Source of the DNA: an uncultured Collinsella sp.
Lineage (GTDB): Bacteria; Actinomycetota; Coriobacteriia; Coriobacteriales; Coriobacteriaceae
Length of the DNA stretch: 55,597 nt
Reading direction: 5' to 3'
Assembly (NCBI GenBank): GCA_958413895.1
Contig: CATYVQ010000016.1
Location: 1 to 55,597, forward strand
The notes below the pieces were generated by a model. The model did no database searches. It was given only the letters and a program-made list of their open reading frames with translations, and was not told the DNA's origin. Both the position numbers and the translations under genes were made by a program. How positions within the stretch are numbered: position 1 is the stretch's first letter; every line of letters begins with the position of its first letter. This document shows, piece after piece, positions 41,458 through 50,697 of this stretch.

Positions 41458-42891
41458 ATGTCGAATGTCCCCACCATCACCTCGGGATCAAATGATACCG
41501 AGCGAGCGCCCGAGGGTGCCACCGAAACGATTCCCCTCATAACAGACGTGCACGCCACACAGCAAAATGGCAGCACAAGCGATACAACCGAGATTTCCGA
41601 TGAAGAGGCATATGCCAAGCTCAAGGCAAAACGTGCCGAACGTCGACGCAAAAAGCTGATTCGACGCGGTATTGCCGCCGGCGTCGTAGGTGCCATCGCG
41701 CTCATTGCCATTGTCGCAACCCTGGTTATCAATGCGCAGCCTCAGGGCGCTAGCGGGCCTGTGACCGACATGGTGACCGAGGGCACGTTTACCACATCGG
41801 TCGAGGCGAAAGGGCAGCTCAAACCCATTTCGTCCTCGGTGGTCTCCCCTTCTGTCGACGGTACGGTCGATTCGATCAACGTGCAGGCAGGCCAATCCGT
41901 CAGCGAGGGCGACGTGCTTATGACCATTAAAAATGACGAGCTCGATCGCAACGTTGCCGAGGCGCAGCGTGCAGTTGCTGCCGCTCAAGAAGACCTCGCT
42001 AACGCGCAGAAAGCCGCAGCTGCCGCGCAGGCCACCCCAACAACGAACGTCGATGGAACTTCCGCAGCGGCTGGCGTCTCCGACGCATCAGCGGACACGA
42101 ACGCCGTATCGGCCGCGCAGCGCAGCCTCGCATCGGCCCAGGCAAACCTCGATCAGGCGAACGCCAAGGCAGCCAGCCGTACGGTCACGGCCCCGAGCTC
42201 GGGTAGCATCGTGGAGCTCAACGCCAAGGTGGGCGCCACGGTAACAGGCGGCATGATCATGGGCGAAAGCGATACGAGCGGCGGCAAGCAGTGCATGCAA
42301 ATCGCCGACCTATCCAAGATGAAGGTGACCGTGCAGGTAGGCGAAAAGGACATCGCCAAGATCGCCGTTGGGCAGAGCGCCAACGTCACGTATCCCGCGT
42401 TTCCCGATATCGTGAGCCAGGGCACCGTCACGGCTATCGCGTCGGTGGCAAACTCCGACGCCGCCAACGGTGGTGGCAGTGTAACCTTTAACGTCGACAT
42501 TCTCATCGAGGCGCCCGACGCGCGCCTGAAGCCGGGCATGACAGCCGAGGTATCGGTGGTGACCGAGCAGCTCGACGACGTGGTGATGGTGCCGACGATG
42601 GCGCTCATGACCGAAGACGGCGAACACTATTACGTCAACGCGGCGACTGATGACGAGGGCAAGCAAACCCGTCGCGTGAAGGTGACCGTCGTGACGCAAA
42701 ACGACAACGAAGCCGTAGTCGGCAAGACACAGGTCAAGCGCGACGACCAGGGCAACGAGATCAACCCCAACGTTCCGGTTACCAAGCTGCGCGATGGCGA
42801 CACCCTCGTCATGGACACCGGAGCGGACGCAACGGCTGACGGCGGCTACGGTGCGGATTCGGGCAGTATGTCTGCCGACGAGGGCATGTAA
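41458..42891 (+). CDS. MacA-like membrane-fusion adaptor of an ABC exporter
   Basis: The 477-aa protein has a charged cytoplasmic N-terminus (about 65 residues), one helix (GVVGAIALIAIVATLVIN), a biotinyl-lipoyl-like half (SVDGTVDSINVQAGQSVSEG), an Ala/Gln-rich coiled coil (DRNVAEAQRAVAAAQEDLAN), the second lipoyl half (TVTAPSSGSIVELNAKVG) and beta-barrel and proximal domains. It bridges the permease to the cell exterior. AAGGAGA lies 5 bases before the ATG. Its stop overlaps the ATPase start (TAATG). The cargo is unknown: antimicrobial peptide, macrolide or lipid. Confidence 0.9.
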   Translation: MSNVPTITSGSNDTERAPEGATETIPLITDVHATQQNGSTSDTTEISDEEAYAKLKAKRAERRRKKLIRRGIAAGVVGAIALIAIVATLVINAQPQGASGPVTDMVTEGTFTTSVEAKGQLKPISSSVVSPSVDGTVDSINVQAGQSVSEGDVLMTIKNDELDRNVAEAQRAVAAAQEDLANAQKAAAAAQATPTTNVDGTSAAAGVSDASADTNAVSAAQRSLASAQANLDQANAKAASRTVTAPSSGSIVELNAKVGATVTGGMIMGESDTSGGKQCMQIADLSKMKVTVQVGEKDIAKIAVGQSANVTYPAFPDIVSQGTVTAIASVANSDAANGGGSVTFNVDILIEAPDARLKPGMTAEVSVVTEQLDDVVMVPTMALMTEDGEHYYVNAATDDEGKQTRRVKVTVVTQNDNEAVVGKTQVKRDDQGNEINPNVPVTKLRDGDTLVMDTGADATADGGYGADSGSMSADEGM

Positions 42892-43664
42892 TGCGTCCCG
42901 TTATCGACATCCGCAACGTGCACCGCATCTTTGAGAGCGAGGCGGGGTGCGCCCACATCCTGCACAACGTGAGCCTGGCGGTAAATCCCGGCGAATTCGT
43001 CGCTATCACCGGCCCCTCGGGCTCGGGCAAGTCGACGCTCATGAACATCCTAGGCTGTCTGGATAAGCCGACGGCGGGCGACTACTACCTGCAAGGGCTC
43101 AACGTGGCCGAGCTCGATGATGAGGAGCTCACCGAAGTTCGCGCCCTGAGCATTGGCTTTGTCTTTCAGAGCTTCAACCTGCTGCCGCGCCTGTCGGTTA
43201 TCGAAAACGTCATGCTGCCGCTGGCCTACACCAATGTGCCCCGTAGCCAGCGCGAAATGCGCGCCGTGCACGCGCTGCAGGCTGTCACGCTGCCCGTCGA
43301 CCACTGGGACCACCGCATATCCGAGCTCTCGGGCGGCCAGATGCAGCGCGTCGCAATCGCGCGCGCCCTCGTCAATGACCCGCCCATCATTCTGGCCGAC
43401 GAGCCGACGGGAAACCTGGACTCCGCCACTGGAGCGCTTGTGATGGAGACCTTCCATAAGCTCCAGAAGCGCGGCAAAACCATCGTGCTTATCACACACG
43501 ACCCCGGCATCGCCGCCGAGGCCGACCGTGCCGTGACCATCCGCGACGGTCGCATTCACGACGGCGCGTATATTCCACATGCACCGCGGACCCTGCGCAG
43601 CGCCGTAGATAGCCTGCCCATGATTTCCGCCTCCGCCAACCCGCCGAAAGGAGTGGTGGCATGA
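42891..43664 (+). CDS. MacB-type ABC transporter ATP-binding protein
   Basis: The 257-aa ATPase has Walker A TGPSGSGKSTLMNILGCLD, Q-loop VFQSFNLLPRLSVIEN, signature ELSGGQMQRVAIARALVND and Walker B IILADEPTGNLDSATG with the H-loop LITHDPG. CLDKPTAGDYYLQG is typical of the LolD/MacB class. It powers the permease encoded downstream. TAATG overlap upstream and ATGA overlap downstream show coupled translation. Confidence 0.94.
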   Translation: MRPVIDIRNVHRIFESEAGCAHILHNVSLAVNPGEFVAITGPSGSGKSTLMNILGCLDKPTAGDYYLQGLNVAELDDEELTEVRALSIGFVFQSFNLLPRLSVIENVMLPLAYTNVPRSQREMRAVHALQAVTLPVDHWDHRISELSGGQMQRVAIARALVNDPPIILADEPTGNLDSATGALVMETFHKLQKRGKTIVLITHDPGIAAEADRAVTIRDGRIHDGAYIPHAPRTLRSAVDSLPMISASANPPKGVVA

Positions 43665-44875
43665 GCGCCCGCGATCTCATCCAGGAAGCCCTTCACTCGC
43701 TCGAGGCCAACAAGGGACGCAGCCTGCTCACCATCCTGGGCATTGTCATCGGCATCGCCTCGGTTATCGCCATGACTTCGCTCATCGGCGGCATCCAAAA
43801 CAGCTTGGTCAACAGCCTGGGCCTCAACGCAGCTCGTATGGTGCAGATCTATTCGTCCCAAGAACTCACCGATTCTGACGTTCAGAAGCTTCAAAAACTA
43901 GTGCCGCAGATAGAGCAGATCGGAATTGTCGACAGCGCGTACACCGAGTACAAGACCGGCGATAAAAGCTATACCGTCATGGCGCAGGGCGTCGACAGCG
44001 ACATGCTCGACGCGGTGGGGGCCGGCAAGCTCGTTGCGGGGCGTACCTATTCCCAGGCCGAGTCTCAATCAGGATCACACGTGGCGCTCATCAGCCGCGG
44101 CGGCGCCGATCAGCTTTACGGCAACGAACAGGATGCGCTGGGGAAAACCATCAAGGTGTCCAACGGCGAGGTGCAGATTGTAGGCGTTATCGACGGCGGC
44201 AGCGACTCCATGGGCTCGCTCACGCTGTATATGCCACGCGAAACCATCTCCGGCCTATTTGGCGACGAGAATCCTTCATTCCCCAGCGTGACGGCACTTG
44301 CCGCCGAGGGCACGGACATGGATGAGCTTTGTAAGGCCATCGAGTCCAAGGTGCGCGCGATAAAGGGCATCGAGGAGGATGATGAGTACGACAGCGTATC
44401 GGCGACATCCATGAAAAGCGCCATCGATGCACTCAACTCCTTTATGGGCGCGTTCTCGCTCATCATGGGTGCTGTCGCCAGCATCTCGCTGCTTGTCGGC
44501 GGTATCGGCATCATGAACATGATGCTTACCAACGTAACGGAGCGCATTCGCGAGATCGGTATTCGCCGTGCCCTGGGCGCCAGTCGTCGCGATATCACCG
44601 CGCAGTTTTTGGCCGAGTCCTCGGCGCTGTGCGTCACCGGCGGACTGTTGGGTGTCCTGATTGGCTATCTGCTGGCATGGGGACTCACGTTCTTTGCCGC
44701 AAGCTCGGGCATCATGAGCGAGTTTGGAGCTACCGGGACGATCACGCCAAGCTTCTCCATTACGACAGTGTTAATCGCGTTTGCCGTATCGGTCGGCATC
44801 GGCGTAATCTTTGGCTTCTACCCCGCTCGCCGCGCAGCAAAGCTCGACCCGGTGGAGTGCCTACGCTACCAGTAA
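43661..44875 (+). CDS. MacB/FtsX-type ABC transporter permease
   Basis: The 404-aa protein has an N-terminal helix (LLTILGIVIGIASVIAM), a large extracytoplasmic MacB_PCD domain (about residues 45-270) and three C-terminal helices with GGIGIMNMMLTNVTERIREI and GIRRALGASRRDITAQFL, the mechanotransmission-class coupling motif. With the adaptor and ATPase it forms a three-gene exporter. Ends 13 bases before the second copy of the intergenic repeat. Confidence 0.94.
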   Translation: MSARDLIQEALHSLEANKGRSLLTILGIVIGIASVIAMTSLIGGIQNSLVNSLGLNAARMVQIYSSQELTDSDVQKLQKLVPQIEQIGIVDSAYTEYKTGDKSYTVMAQGVDSDMLDAVGAGKLVAGRTYSQAESQSGSHVALISRGGADQLYGNEQDALGKTIKVSNGEVQIVGVIDGGSDSMGSLTLYMPRETISGLFGDENPSFPSVTALAAEGTDMDELCKAIESKVRAIKGIEEDDEYDSVSATSMKSAIDALNSFMGAFSLIMGAVASISLLVGGIGIMNMMLTNVTERIREIGIRRALGASRRDITAQFLAESSALCVTGGLLGVLIGYLLAWGLTFFAASSGIMSEFGATGTITPSFSITTVLIAFAVSVGIGVIFGFYPARRAAKLDPVECLRYQ

Positions 44876-44887
44876 GCCACCACCAAC

Positions 44888-44956
44888 AAGTTGCGGTGAA
44901 TTATGGACTGAATATGCCATCTAGCAGCAAAAAGAGACACTATTTCACCGCAACTT
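44888..44956. repeat. REPIN-like element, copy 2
   Basis: Arms AAGTTGCGGTGAATTA (44888-44903) and TATTTCACCGCAACTT (44941-44956) are inverted copies with one mismatch. Ends, length and the GGACTG after the left arm match copy 1 at 28667-28736, while the centre differs. It lies between convergent genes (ABC permease and cbiJ) and abuts the IstA-like remnant. Confidence 0.8.
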
Positions 44957-44959
44957 ATT

Positions 44960-45050
44960 GAAGGGCTGCTTGCGCCAGTTCCGGGCGTCGTCCTCGAGCT
45001 TTTGGCGGATGACGGGCTTGTACGGTTCGAGCTTGCTCGAGGCGCTCCTC
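44960..45050 (-). pseudogene. Remnant of an IS21-family IstA transposase
   Basis: A minus-strand frame reads RSASSKLEPYKPVIRQK then LEDDARNWRKQ before running into the repeat at 44956. This resembles the segment of IstA just after the helix-turn-helix domain (KLDPYKP.I...LE.D...WRKQRHT). Only about 28 residues remain; no start, catalytic DDE residues or IstB are present. Recognition is from memory of the family, so it is tentative. It may mark a past insertion or rearrangement at the edge of the cobalamin operon. Confidence 0.45.
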
Positions 45051-45086
45051 CTCGCGGGCGGGAGGGCGCGCAGGCACGGCGAGCGC

Positions 45087-45860
45087 CTAGCGCGCGAACT
45101 CCCGTAAGAGCGCGTCTTCCACTTCCCGAAGCGAAAGGGCCCCGCCTCCCTCGGCGGGACGGGTGACCACGATGCAGCGCGCTCCCGCGTCGCGCGCGGC
45201 AGCGAGCTTCACGGCCGTGCCGCCTACGGTTCCCGAGTCCTTGGTCACAAGCCACTGGGCGCCCACCTGCCGAAGCATCGCCTCGTTGAGCTCGCGGGTG
45301 AAGGGCCCCTGCATGCCGATGACGTGCGACGGCGAAAACCCCGCGTCGATGCACTTCGTTATAGCACCGGGCAGCGGGAGCACACGCACGAAGAAGCGCT
45401 CCGCGAAATCGGCGACACGCGTGTAGGGAGCAAGCTCCTTGCTCCCCGTCGTGAGAAGCGCGCGACCCGGGTTCTCGGAGAGAAAGCGCGCCGCGCAGGC
45501 GATCGACGCGACCGGCACGACGCCTTTGGGCAGCACCTCGGCCGGGCGCGCAAGGCGCAGGCATCGTGCACCCACGGCGAGCGAAGCGGCCCGAATGTTG
45601 CCGCTTGCGAGCGTAGCGAAGGGGTGCGTGGCATCGACGACGATGCGCGCGCCGGAAAGCTCGCGCTCCATGTCGGCCTCGTCGAGCCTGCCAGCCTGCA
45701 CCTCGATGCCCGGAAGCTCGCCCAAAAGCTCGCCTCCGTACTCGGTTGCCGCGTAGGCACGGGCGGGGATGCCCGCCCCGCTCGCCCATTCGCACAGAAG
45801 GCGGCCCTCGGTGGTGCCGGCGAAGATGCGCAGCGCCGACGCGGATGCGGGGGCCGTCAC
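45087..45860 (-). CDS. cbiJ: Cobalt-precorrin-6A reductase
   Basis: The 257-aa protein starts LRIFAGTTEGRLLCEWASGA, with the GTTEGR motif at the NADPH site, followed by VDATHPFATLASGNIRAASL and VTKDSGTVGGTAVKLAAARD, all characteristic of CobK/CbiJ. It reduces (cobalt-)precorrin-6A to 6B. The start is a GTG that overlaps the cbiC stop (GTGA). It is the last gene of the visible operon and faces the ABC permease gene. I use the cbi name because the neighbours fit the cobalt-early route. Confidence 0.92.
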   Translation of the reverse strand: MTAPASASALRIFAGTTEGRLLCEWASGAGIPARAYAATEYGGELLGELPGIEVQAGRLDEADMERELSGARIVVDATHPFATLASGNIRAASLAVGARCLRLARPAEVLPKGVVPVASIACAARFLSENPGRALLTTGSKELAPYTRVADFAERFFVRVLPLPGAITKCIDAGFSPSHVIGMQGPFTRELNEAMLRQVGAQWLVTKDSGTVGGTAVKLAAARDAGARCIVVTRPAEGGGALSLREVEDALLREFAR

Positions 45861-46498
45861 TTCGGGCCGCCCGTGCGCGTGATCTGGTAGAGCAGCGCGT
45901 TCATAATGGCGGCCGCCACGGTCGAGCCGCCCTTGCGACCCCTCGCGACGATGGCCGGCACGCGTCGCGCGAGTAGCTCCTCTTTCGCCTCGACCACGTT
46001 CACAAACCCGACCGGCACCCCAACGACGAGCGCGGGCGCGATCTTCCCCGCGTCCATGAGCTCGGCGAGGCGCAGAAGTGCTGTGGGAGCGTTACCGACG
46101 GCCACGATGAGCGGACCCTCGATGCCGCAAGCTTTGTCCATGCTCGCAACGGCGCGAGTCGTGCCCGCGGCGCGCGCCGTTGCGGCGACATCAGGGTCGG
46201 CCATGTAGCACACGGCCTTGCAGCCGATCTTCGCGAGCGCGGGCTTGCTTATGCCTGCGAGCGCCATGTTCGTATCGGTGAGCACCGTGGCCCCTGCGCG
46301 CAGTGCGTCGAGCGCACAGTGCGCGGCGTCATGGGTGAACACGAGGGAATCGGCGTACGAGAAGTCAGCAGTGGTGTGGATGACGCGCTTCACGACGGGC
46401 TCTTCGAGCGGCGGGAAAGTGCGGCCGCCGAGCTCTTCGGTGATGATCTCAAAGCTGCGCCGCTCGATGTCGCCGGGCGCCATCTCCTTGGAATCCAT
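45857..46498 (-). CDS. cbiC: Cobalt-precorrin-8 methylmutase
   Basis: The 213-aa protein has VKRVIHTTADFSYADSLVFT, with the catalytic His, DTNMALAGISKPALAK, ADPDVAATA and GNAPTALLRLAELMDAG, all CobH/CbiC hallmarks, and normal length. It moves the C-11 methyl to C-12, forming cobyrinic acid. The ATG directly abuts the cobO stop (no gap). Acts before CbiA. Confidence 0.95.
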   Translation of the reverse strand: MDSKEMAPGDIERRSFEIITEELGGRTFPPLEEPVVKRVIHTTADFSYADSLVFTHDAAHCALDALRAGATVLTDTNMALAGISKPALAKIGCKAVCYMADPDVAATARAAGTTRAVASMDKACGIEGPLIVAVGNAPTALLRLAELMDAGKIAPALVVGVPVGFVNVVEAKEELLARRVPAIVARGRKGGSTVAAAIMNALLYQITRTGGPK

Positions 46499-47014
46499 CT
46501 AGTACTCCACTCCTTCCCTTGCACATATCCCTTGCTCGTAGGGGTGTTTCTCGCACCGCATCTCGGTTATGTAGTCGGCCTTCTCCACGATCTTGCGGGA
46601 AGGCGCGCGCCCGGTGAGCGCTACTTCGACGCCGCGCGCGGACATATCGAGCGCGCGGTCCACGAGCGCCTCGTCGACAAGCCCCTTCGAAAGCGCGTCG
46701 AGTGCCTCGTCGAGCACGAGCAGCCCCTCCTGCGCGCCCTCGAGCTCGGCGAGCGCGGAAGCGAGGTTCCCATCGTGCAGCTCGCGCGTCGCGGCAAGTT
46801 CTTCCGACGTCATGGACCAGGTAAACTTGTCCGACGCCTTCCCCGCGAACACGGGCACGCCGAAATGCTCGGCGAGCAGGCGCACCTCCCCGCTTTCGCC
46901 GTCTTTCAGGAACTGCACGACGACGACGCGGCGGCCTGCGGCGAGCATGCGAAGGGCGAGGCCCATCGCCGCCGTGGTCTTGCCTTTGCCGTCGCCATGA
47001 TACACGTGGATCAT
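46499..47014 (-). CDS. cobO: Corrinoid adenosyltransferase (BtuR/CobO/CobA type)
   Basis: The 171-aa protein begins MIHVYHGDGKGKTTAAMGLA with the family P-loop, then VVVVQFLKDGESGE, LLVLDEALDALSKGL and EVALTGRAPSRKIVEKADYI. It transfers the adenosyl group of ATP to cob(I)yrinate or cobalamin. The ATG at 47014 overlaps the cbiP stop (ATGA); a much longer open frame upstream is the opposite-phase reading of cbiP and has no family similarity. Slightly shorter than E. coli BtuR, lacking its N-terminal extension. Confidence 0.93.
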   Translation of the reverse strand: MIHVYHGDGKGKTTAAMGLALRMLAAGRRVVVVQFLKDGESGEVRLLAEHFGVPVFAGKASDKFTWSMTSEELAATRELHDGNLASALAELEGAQEGLLVLDEALDALSKGLVDEALVDRALDMSARGVEVALTGRAPSRKIVEKADYITEMRCEKHPYEQGICAREGVEY

Positions 47015-48510
47015 ACGCCCTCCTCGATAACGCGGTAGACATACTCCATGTCGAGCGCCCCGCGCACGACGTCGGCCAGGCGGTCGAACTCGCGCGCACG
47101 GTGATCGGCCGCGGACGCCGCGCCCGCAGCACCCACGACGCTCTCGGGCAGGCCGCGCATTCGCGCGAGCGAGCGCGCGAGGGCGAGCGCCACCCCCGGT
47201 TCGTCGAACAAGCCGTGGAGATAGGTTCCGAACACGTTTCCGCAGGCCGCGCCTTCTGGTTTGCCGCCAATCGTGCCCGCAGGGGCGCAGGAGACGGTCG
47301 TTTCGCCGTCGTGAATCTCGTACCCGCGCGCCGTCATGCCGTTCCACACCGAGAACGCGCCTTGGGCGCCCGTGATGCGCAGTTCCGACTGGGCGAGGCG
47401 CTTTTCCTCCTTGAACACCGTACTTGCAGGGATGAGCCCGAGCCCGCGCGCGGTGCCAGCGCCTTCCCTGCCGTGCGGGTCGGAAAGCTCGTCTCCCAAA
47501 AGCTGGTAGCCTCCGCATATGCCGAGCACCGGCGTGCCCGCACCCGAAAGCGCGCGTACACAGGCTCCGATGCCGCTAGCCGCAAGCCAGCGCGCGTCGT
47601 CGAGCGTGGTCTTCGAGCCGGGGAGCACCACCAGGTCGGGTCGGCCCAGATCGGTCGTCGAGGAAACGTAGCGCACGCCCACGCCGGGCACGCGCGAAAG
47701 CGGGTCGAAGTCGGTGAAGTTCGACAGATGCGGAAGGCGCACGACGACGACGTCGATGACGCCGCGCGCCTCGCGGGCAGATAGGCGCGGCGCGAGCGAG
47801 TCCTCGTCGTCCAGGTCGAGCGTAAGATACGGCACGACCCCCACGACGGGAACCCCGCACATCTTCTCGAGCGGGGCCAAACCCGGGCGCAGGATTTCCA
47901 CATCGCCGCGGAACTTGTTCACCACAAGCCCCCGCAAAAGAGCGCGATCCTCGGGCGCAAGGAGCGCGACCGTGCCGTAGAGCTGGGCAAACACCCCGCC
48001 TGGGTCGATGTCGCCCGCGAGCAGCACGGGGGAGGACACGGCGCGCGCGAGCCCCATGTTGACGATGTCGTTTTCGGCAAGGTTGATTTCGACGGGGCTG
48101 CCGGCGCCCTCGATGACGATGACGTCGTTTTCCTCCGCGAGCGAATCGAACGCCTCCAAAATCTGCGGCATGAACGCCTTCTTTCGCGCGAAGTAGTCCC
48201 TCGCAGCGAAGGCTCCCTGCGCCTTGCCGGCCACGATGAGCTGGCTTCGGTGGTCGCTTTCGGGCTTGAGCAGGATGGGGTTCATGCGCACGTCGGGCGC
48301 GATGCCGCACGCCTCGGCCTGCATGATCTGGGCGCGCCCCATCTCGAGCCCATCGGCCGTGACACCGCTGTTGAGCGCCATGTTCTGGCTCTTGAAGGGA
48401 GCCACGCGCAGGCCGTCCTGCGAAAGCACACGGCACAGCCCCGCCGCAAGCAGGCTCTTCCCCGCGTTCGACATGGTGCCCTGGATCATGATGGGCTTCG
48501 CCCTACCCAC
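47011..48510 (-). CDS. cbiP: Adenosylcobyric acid synthase (glutamine-hydrolysing)
   Basis: The 499-aa enzyme has the N-terminal dethiobiotin-synthetase-like ATPase domain (IMIQGTMSNAGKSLLAAGLC, APFKSQNMALNSGVTADGLE, VIEGAGSPVEINL) and a C-terminal class I glutaminase (TPVLGICGGYQLLGDELSD with the Cys; YLHGLFDEPG with the His). It amidates four side chains of adenosylcobyrinic a,c-diamide. The GTG at 48510 is preceded by AAGGAGG at 9 bases and overlaps the cobD gene by 8 bases; the frame is open 46 codons further up inside cobD. Confidence 0.94.
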   Translation of the reverse strand: MGRAKPIMIQGTMSNAGKSLLAAGLCRVLSQDGLRVAPFKSQNMALNSGVTADGLEMGRAQIMQAEACGIAPDVRMNPILLKPESDHRSQLIVAGKAQGAFAARDYFARKKAFMPQILEAFDSLAEENDVIVIEGAGSPVEINLAENDIVNMGLARAVSSPVLLAGDIDPGGVFAQLYGTVALLAPEDRALLRGLVVNKFRGDVEILRPGLAPLEKMCGVPVVGVVPYLTLDLDDEDSLAPRLSAREARGVIDVVVVRLPHLSNFTDFDPLSRVPGVGVRYVSSTTDLGRPDLVVLPGSKTTLDDARWLAASGIGACVRALSGAGTPVLGICGGYQLLGDELSDPHGREGAGTARGLGLIPASTVFKEEKRLAQSELRITGAQGAFSVWNGMTARGYEIHDGETTVSCAPAGTIGGKPEGAACGNVFGTYLHGLFDEPGVALALARSLARMRGLPESVVGAAGAASAADHRAREFDRLADVVRGALDMEYVYRVIEEGV

Positions 48511-49726
48511 GGGTATCGACCTCCTTCGCCGAGCCTCGGCCATCCGCGCCCGCCATAGCGTCGCTGCAAGAAGCGCCGCCCCGTTCGTCGGGTTCGCCTT
48601 CGCCCGATGCGCCTTCCGCCCGAAGCGCGCGGCTGAACGCCATCGCAAGCCGGGCGTTCTCCTTGCGCGTGCGCACCGCGACGCGGCACCAGAAACGGGA
48701 CAGTACCGAAAACGAGTCGCACGTGCGGACCAAAACCCCCTGTTTATACAGGCGCTCGGGGATGTCTTTCGCCGGCGTGCGGACTAAAAGGAAGTTCGCA
48801 TCCGACGGCACGACGGAAAGCCCGAGCGAGGAGAGGTCGTGGGAAAGCCACGCTCGCTCGCCCGCCAGTACATCGCGCGTGCGCGAGACGTATTCGACGT
48901 CTTCCAGGGCGGCGATGCCTGCGGCCTCGGCGACCGAGGAGACGGGCCACGCCTGTCCCGCCCGGCGAATCCCCTCGATGAGTTGGGCGTTTCCGCTGAT
49001 CAGATACCCCAACCGCAACCCTGCCATTCCGTAGAGCTTGGTGAACGCGGAGAGCACGGCCACATGGTGCGAACACGCGGCGCGTGCGGCCACGCTCCTT
49101 TCGCGGGCGTCGGGCGCAAATCCGAGGAAGCACTCGTCCACGACGAGCAGCGCGCCCACCTGCTCGCAGCGGCAAGCCGCGGCATCGATTACGCGGGGGT
49201 CGACGAGGCGCCCCGTCGGGTTGTTCGGATTGCAGAGGTACGCCACGTCTCCCGGCCCCTCGATCGCGCGGGCGAAGGAGGCGGGCACGTCGAAGTCGTC
49301 CGCTTCGGAGAGCGGGAACTCCTGCACGCATGCGCCGTAGTACGATGCCGCCTCCGCATATTCAGAGAACGTCGGCGCGCACACGACGATGCGTTTCGGG
49401 CGCACCGCCGCGGCGAGCCGCCAGATGATGTCGGACGCGCCCGCGCCGCAGACGATAGTATCTTCGGGAATGCCCTGGGCACGCGCTAGGGCGCGAACGA
49501 GGGCGAGGCTTTCCCTATCGGGGTAGGCGTCGATTCGAGAAAGCGCCTTGCAAGCTGCGGCGACGGCGCGCGGCGAGGGGCCTGCCGGATTCACGTTCAC
49601 CGAGAAGTCGATGAGGTCGGAGGCGCCCCCTTCGCAAGCGATGCCGAGCGATTGCGTGCTACCCCCATGCGCACGGGCGCGCAGGATTCCCCCGGCAGCC
49701 CGGGACGCGGCGTGATCTTCCCTCAT
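48503..49726 (-). CDS. cobD: L-threonine-O-3-phosphate decarboxylase
   Basis: The 407-aa class I/II PLP enzyme has DFSVNVNPAGPSPRAVAAAC, ILGYL-type LRLGYLISGNAQLIEGIR and the Schiff-base Lys in VLSAFTKLYGMAGLRLG. This is the CobD family that makes (R)-1-aminopropan-2-ol phosphate for the nucleotide loop; histidinol-phosphate aminotransferase is the close alternative, excluded by the DFSxNxNPxG start and context. The last 40 residues are a polar Gly/Glu-rich extension overlapping cbiP. ATG 49726 overlaps the cbiB stop (ATGA). Confidence 0.9.
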   Translation of the reverse strand: MREDHAASRAAGGILRARAHGGSTQSLGIACEGGASDLIDFSVNVNPAGPSPRAVAAACKALSRIDAYPDRESLALVRALARAQGIPEDTIVCGAGASDIIWRLAAAVRPKRIVVCAPTFSEYAEAASYYGACVQEFPLSEADDFDVPASFARAIEGPGDVAYLCNPNNPTGRLVDPRVIDAAACRCEQVGALLVVDECFLGFAPDARERSVAARAACSHHVAVLSAFTKLYGMAGLRLGYLISGNAQLIEGIRRAGQAWPVSSVAEAAGIAALEDVEYVSRTRDVLAGERAWLSHDLSSLGLSVVPSDANFLLVRTPAKDIPERLYKQGVLVRTCDSFSVLSRFWCRVAVRTRKENARLAMAFSRALRAEGASGEGEPDERGGASCSDAMAGADGRGSAKEVDTRG

Positions 49727-50697
49727 GACATCGCCCCCACGGCGAGCACGACCGCTGCGCGTGCGGCACCGAAGACGACGAGCGCGCATACGGACGCGGC
49801 GAGCATGAGCCTAGTCGCCCGGGCGATGTCGCCCCACTCGATTTCGCGGGACGCGTCGCCTATCGTCGGTTTCTCAACGAGCTTGCCGAAATACACCGCG
49901 GGTCCCGCCAGACGCAGCCCGAGCGCGCCCGCGCACGCCGACTCGGTCTGCGCCGAGTTGGGGCTCGCATGGCGACGCCTGTCGCGGCGCCAGATGCGCG
50001 CCGCCCCGCGCGCGTCGAGCCCGACGATCGGGCACACGACGATCATGAGCAGGGCCGATAAGCGCGAGGGAATCCAGTTCACCGCATCGTCGAGGCGCGC
50101 CGAGGCGCAGCCGAAGTCGATGTACCGCGCGTTTTTGTAGCCCACCATGCTGTCGAGCGTGTTCACAGCCTTGTACGCCATGCCCAAGGGCGCACCCCCG
50201 ATCATAAGGTAGAAAAGCGGCGCGATGACGCCGTCGCTCGCGTTCTCCGCCACCGTTTCCACGGCGGCGCGCAAAACGCCCTGCTCGTCGAGAACAGACG
50301 TGTCGCGTCCCACGATGAGCCCGACGGTTTCGCGCGCCGCGACAAGGCCGCCCTTCGAGAACGCGCGGGCCACGGCCAGGCTCTGGCGGCGCAGCTCGCA
50401 TGTCGCGAGAATCTGATAGCTCGCCCATGCCTCGGCCACGAAGCGCAAGCCGGGGTGAACCATGCCGCAAAGATGCAGGATTCCCCAGGTCAAAAGCCCA
50501 CACGCAAGCGGAAGCGCCACGGCGAGCACAAGCCCTGCGGCGCGCGTGCCCGCGGACGTTTGCGGGAATGCGCCCCGCAGGCGGCCTTCGGCCCACGTGA
50601 TCGCGCGCCCCATGGCGACGACGGGATGGGGAAGCCAGCGCGGGTCGCCGAAGGCAAGGTCGGCCGCGAACCCGGCGGCGACGGCAAGAATCGTCAT
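49723..50697 (-). CDS. cbiB: Adenosylcobinamide-phosphate synthase
   Basis: The 324-aa membrane protein starts ILAVAAGFAADLAFGDPRWL then PHPVVAMGRAITWAE, and contains ETVAENASDGVIAPLFYLMI, YKAVNTLDSMVGYKNARYID and SRLSALLMIVVCP, all typical of CbiB/CobD. Four or five helices are predicted. It attaches aminopropanol phosphate to adenosylcobyric acid. ATG 50697 overlaps the previous stop (TGATG); the 93 codons of open frame upstream are a GC-rich shadow. Confidence 0.94.
   Translation of the reverse strand: MTILAVAAGFAADLAFGDPRWLPHPVVAMGRAITWAEGRLRGAFPQTSAGTRAAGLVLAVALPLACGLLTWGILHLCGMVHPGLRFVAEAWASYQILATCELRRQSLAVARAFSKGGLVAARETVGLIVGRDTSVLDEQGVLRAAVETVAENASDGVIAPLFYLMIGGAPLGMAYKAVNTLDSMVGYKNARYIDFGCASARLDDAVNWIPSRLSALLMIVVCPIVGLDARGAARIWRRDRRRHASPNSAQTESACAGALGLRLAGPAVYFGKLVEKPTIGDASREIEWGDIARATRLMLAASVCALVVFGAARAAVVLAVGAMS

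Noticed and set aside
44866..45795. A 309-codon minus-strand frame overlapping cbiJ
   Set aside because: It is an Arg/Ala/Gly-rich out-of-phase reading of GC-rich cbiJ that runs through the repeat; no family motif.
47015..47518. A long N-terminal extension of cobO
   Set aside because: This stretch is the coding region of cbiP in another phase; the CobO P-loop begins right at the ATG overlapping the cbiP stop.
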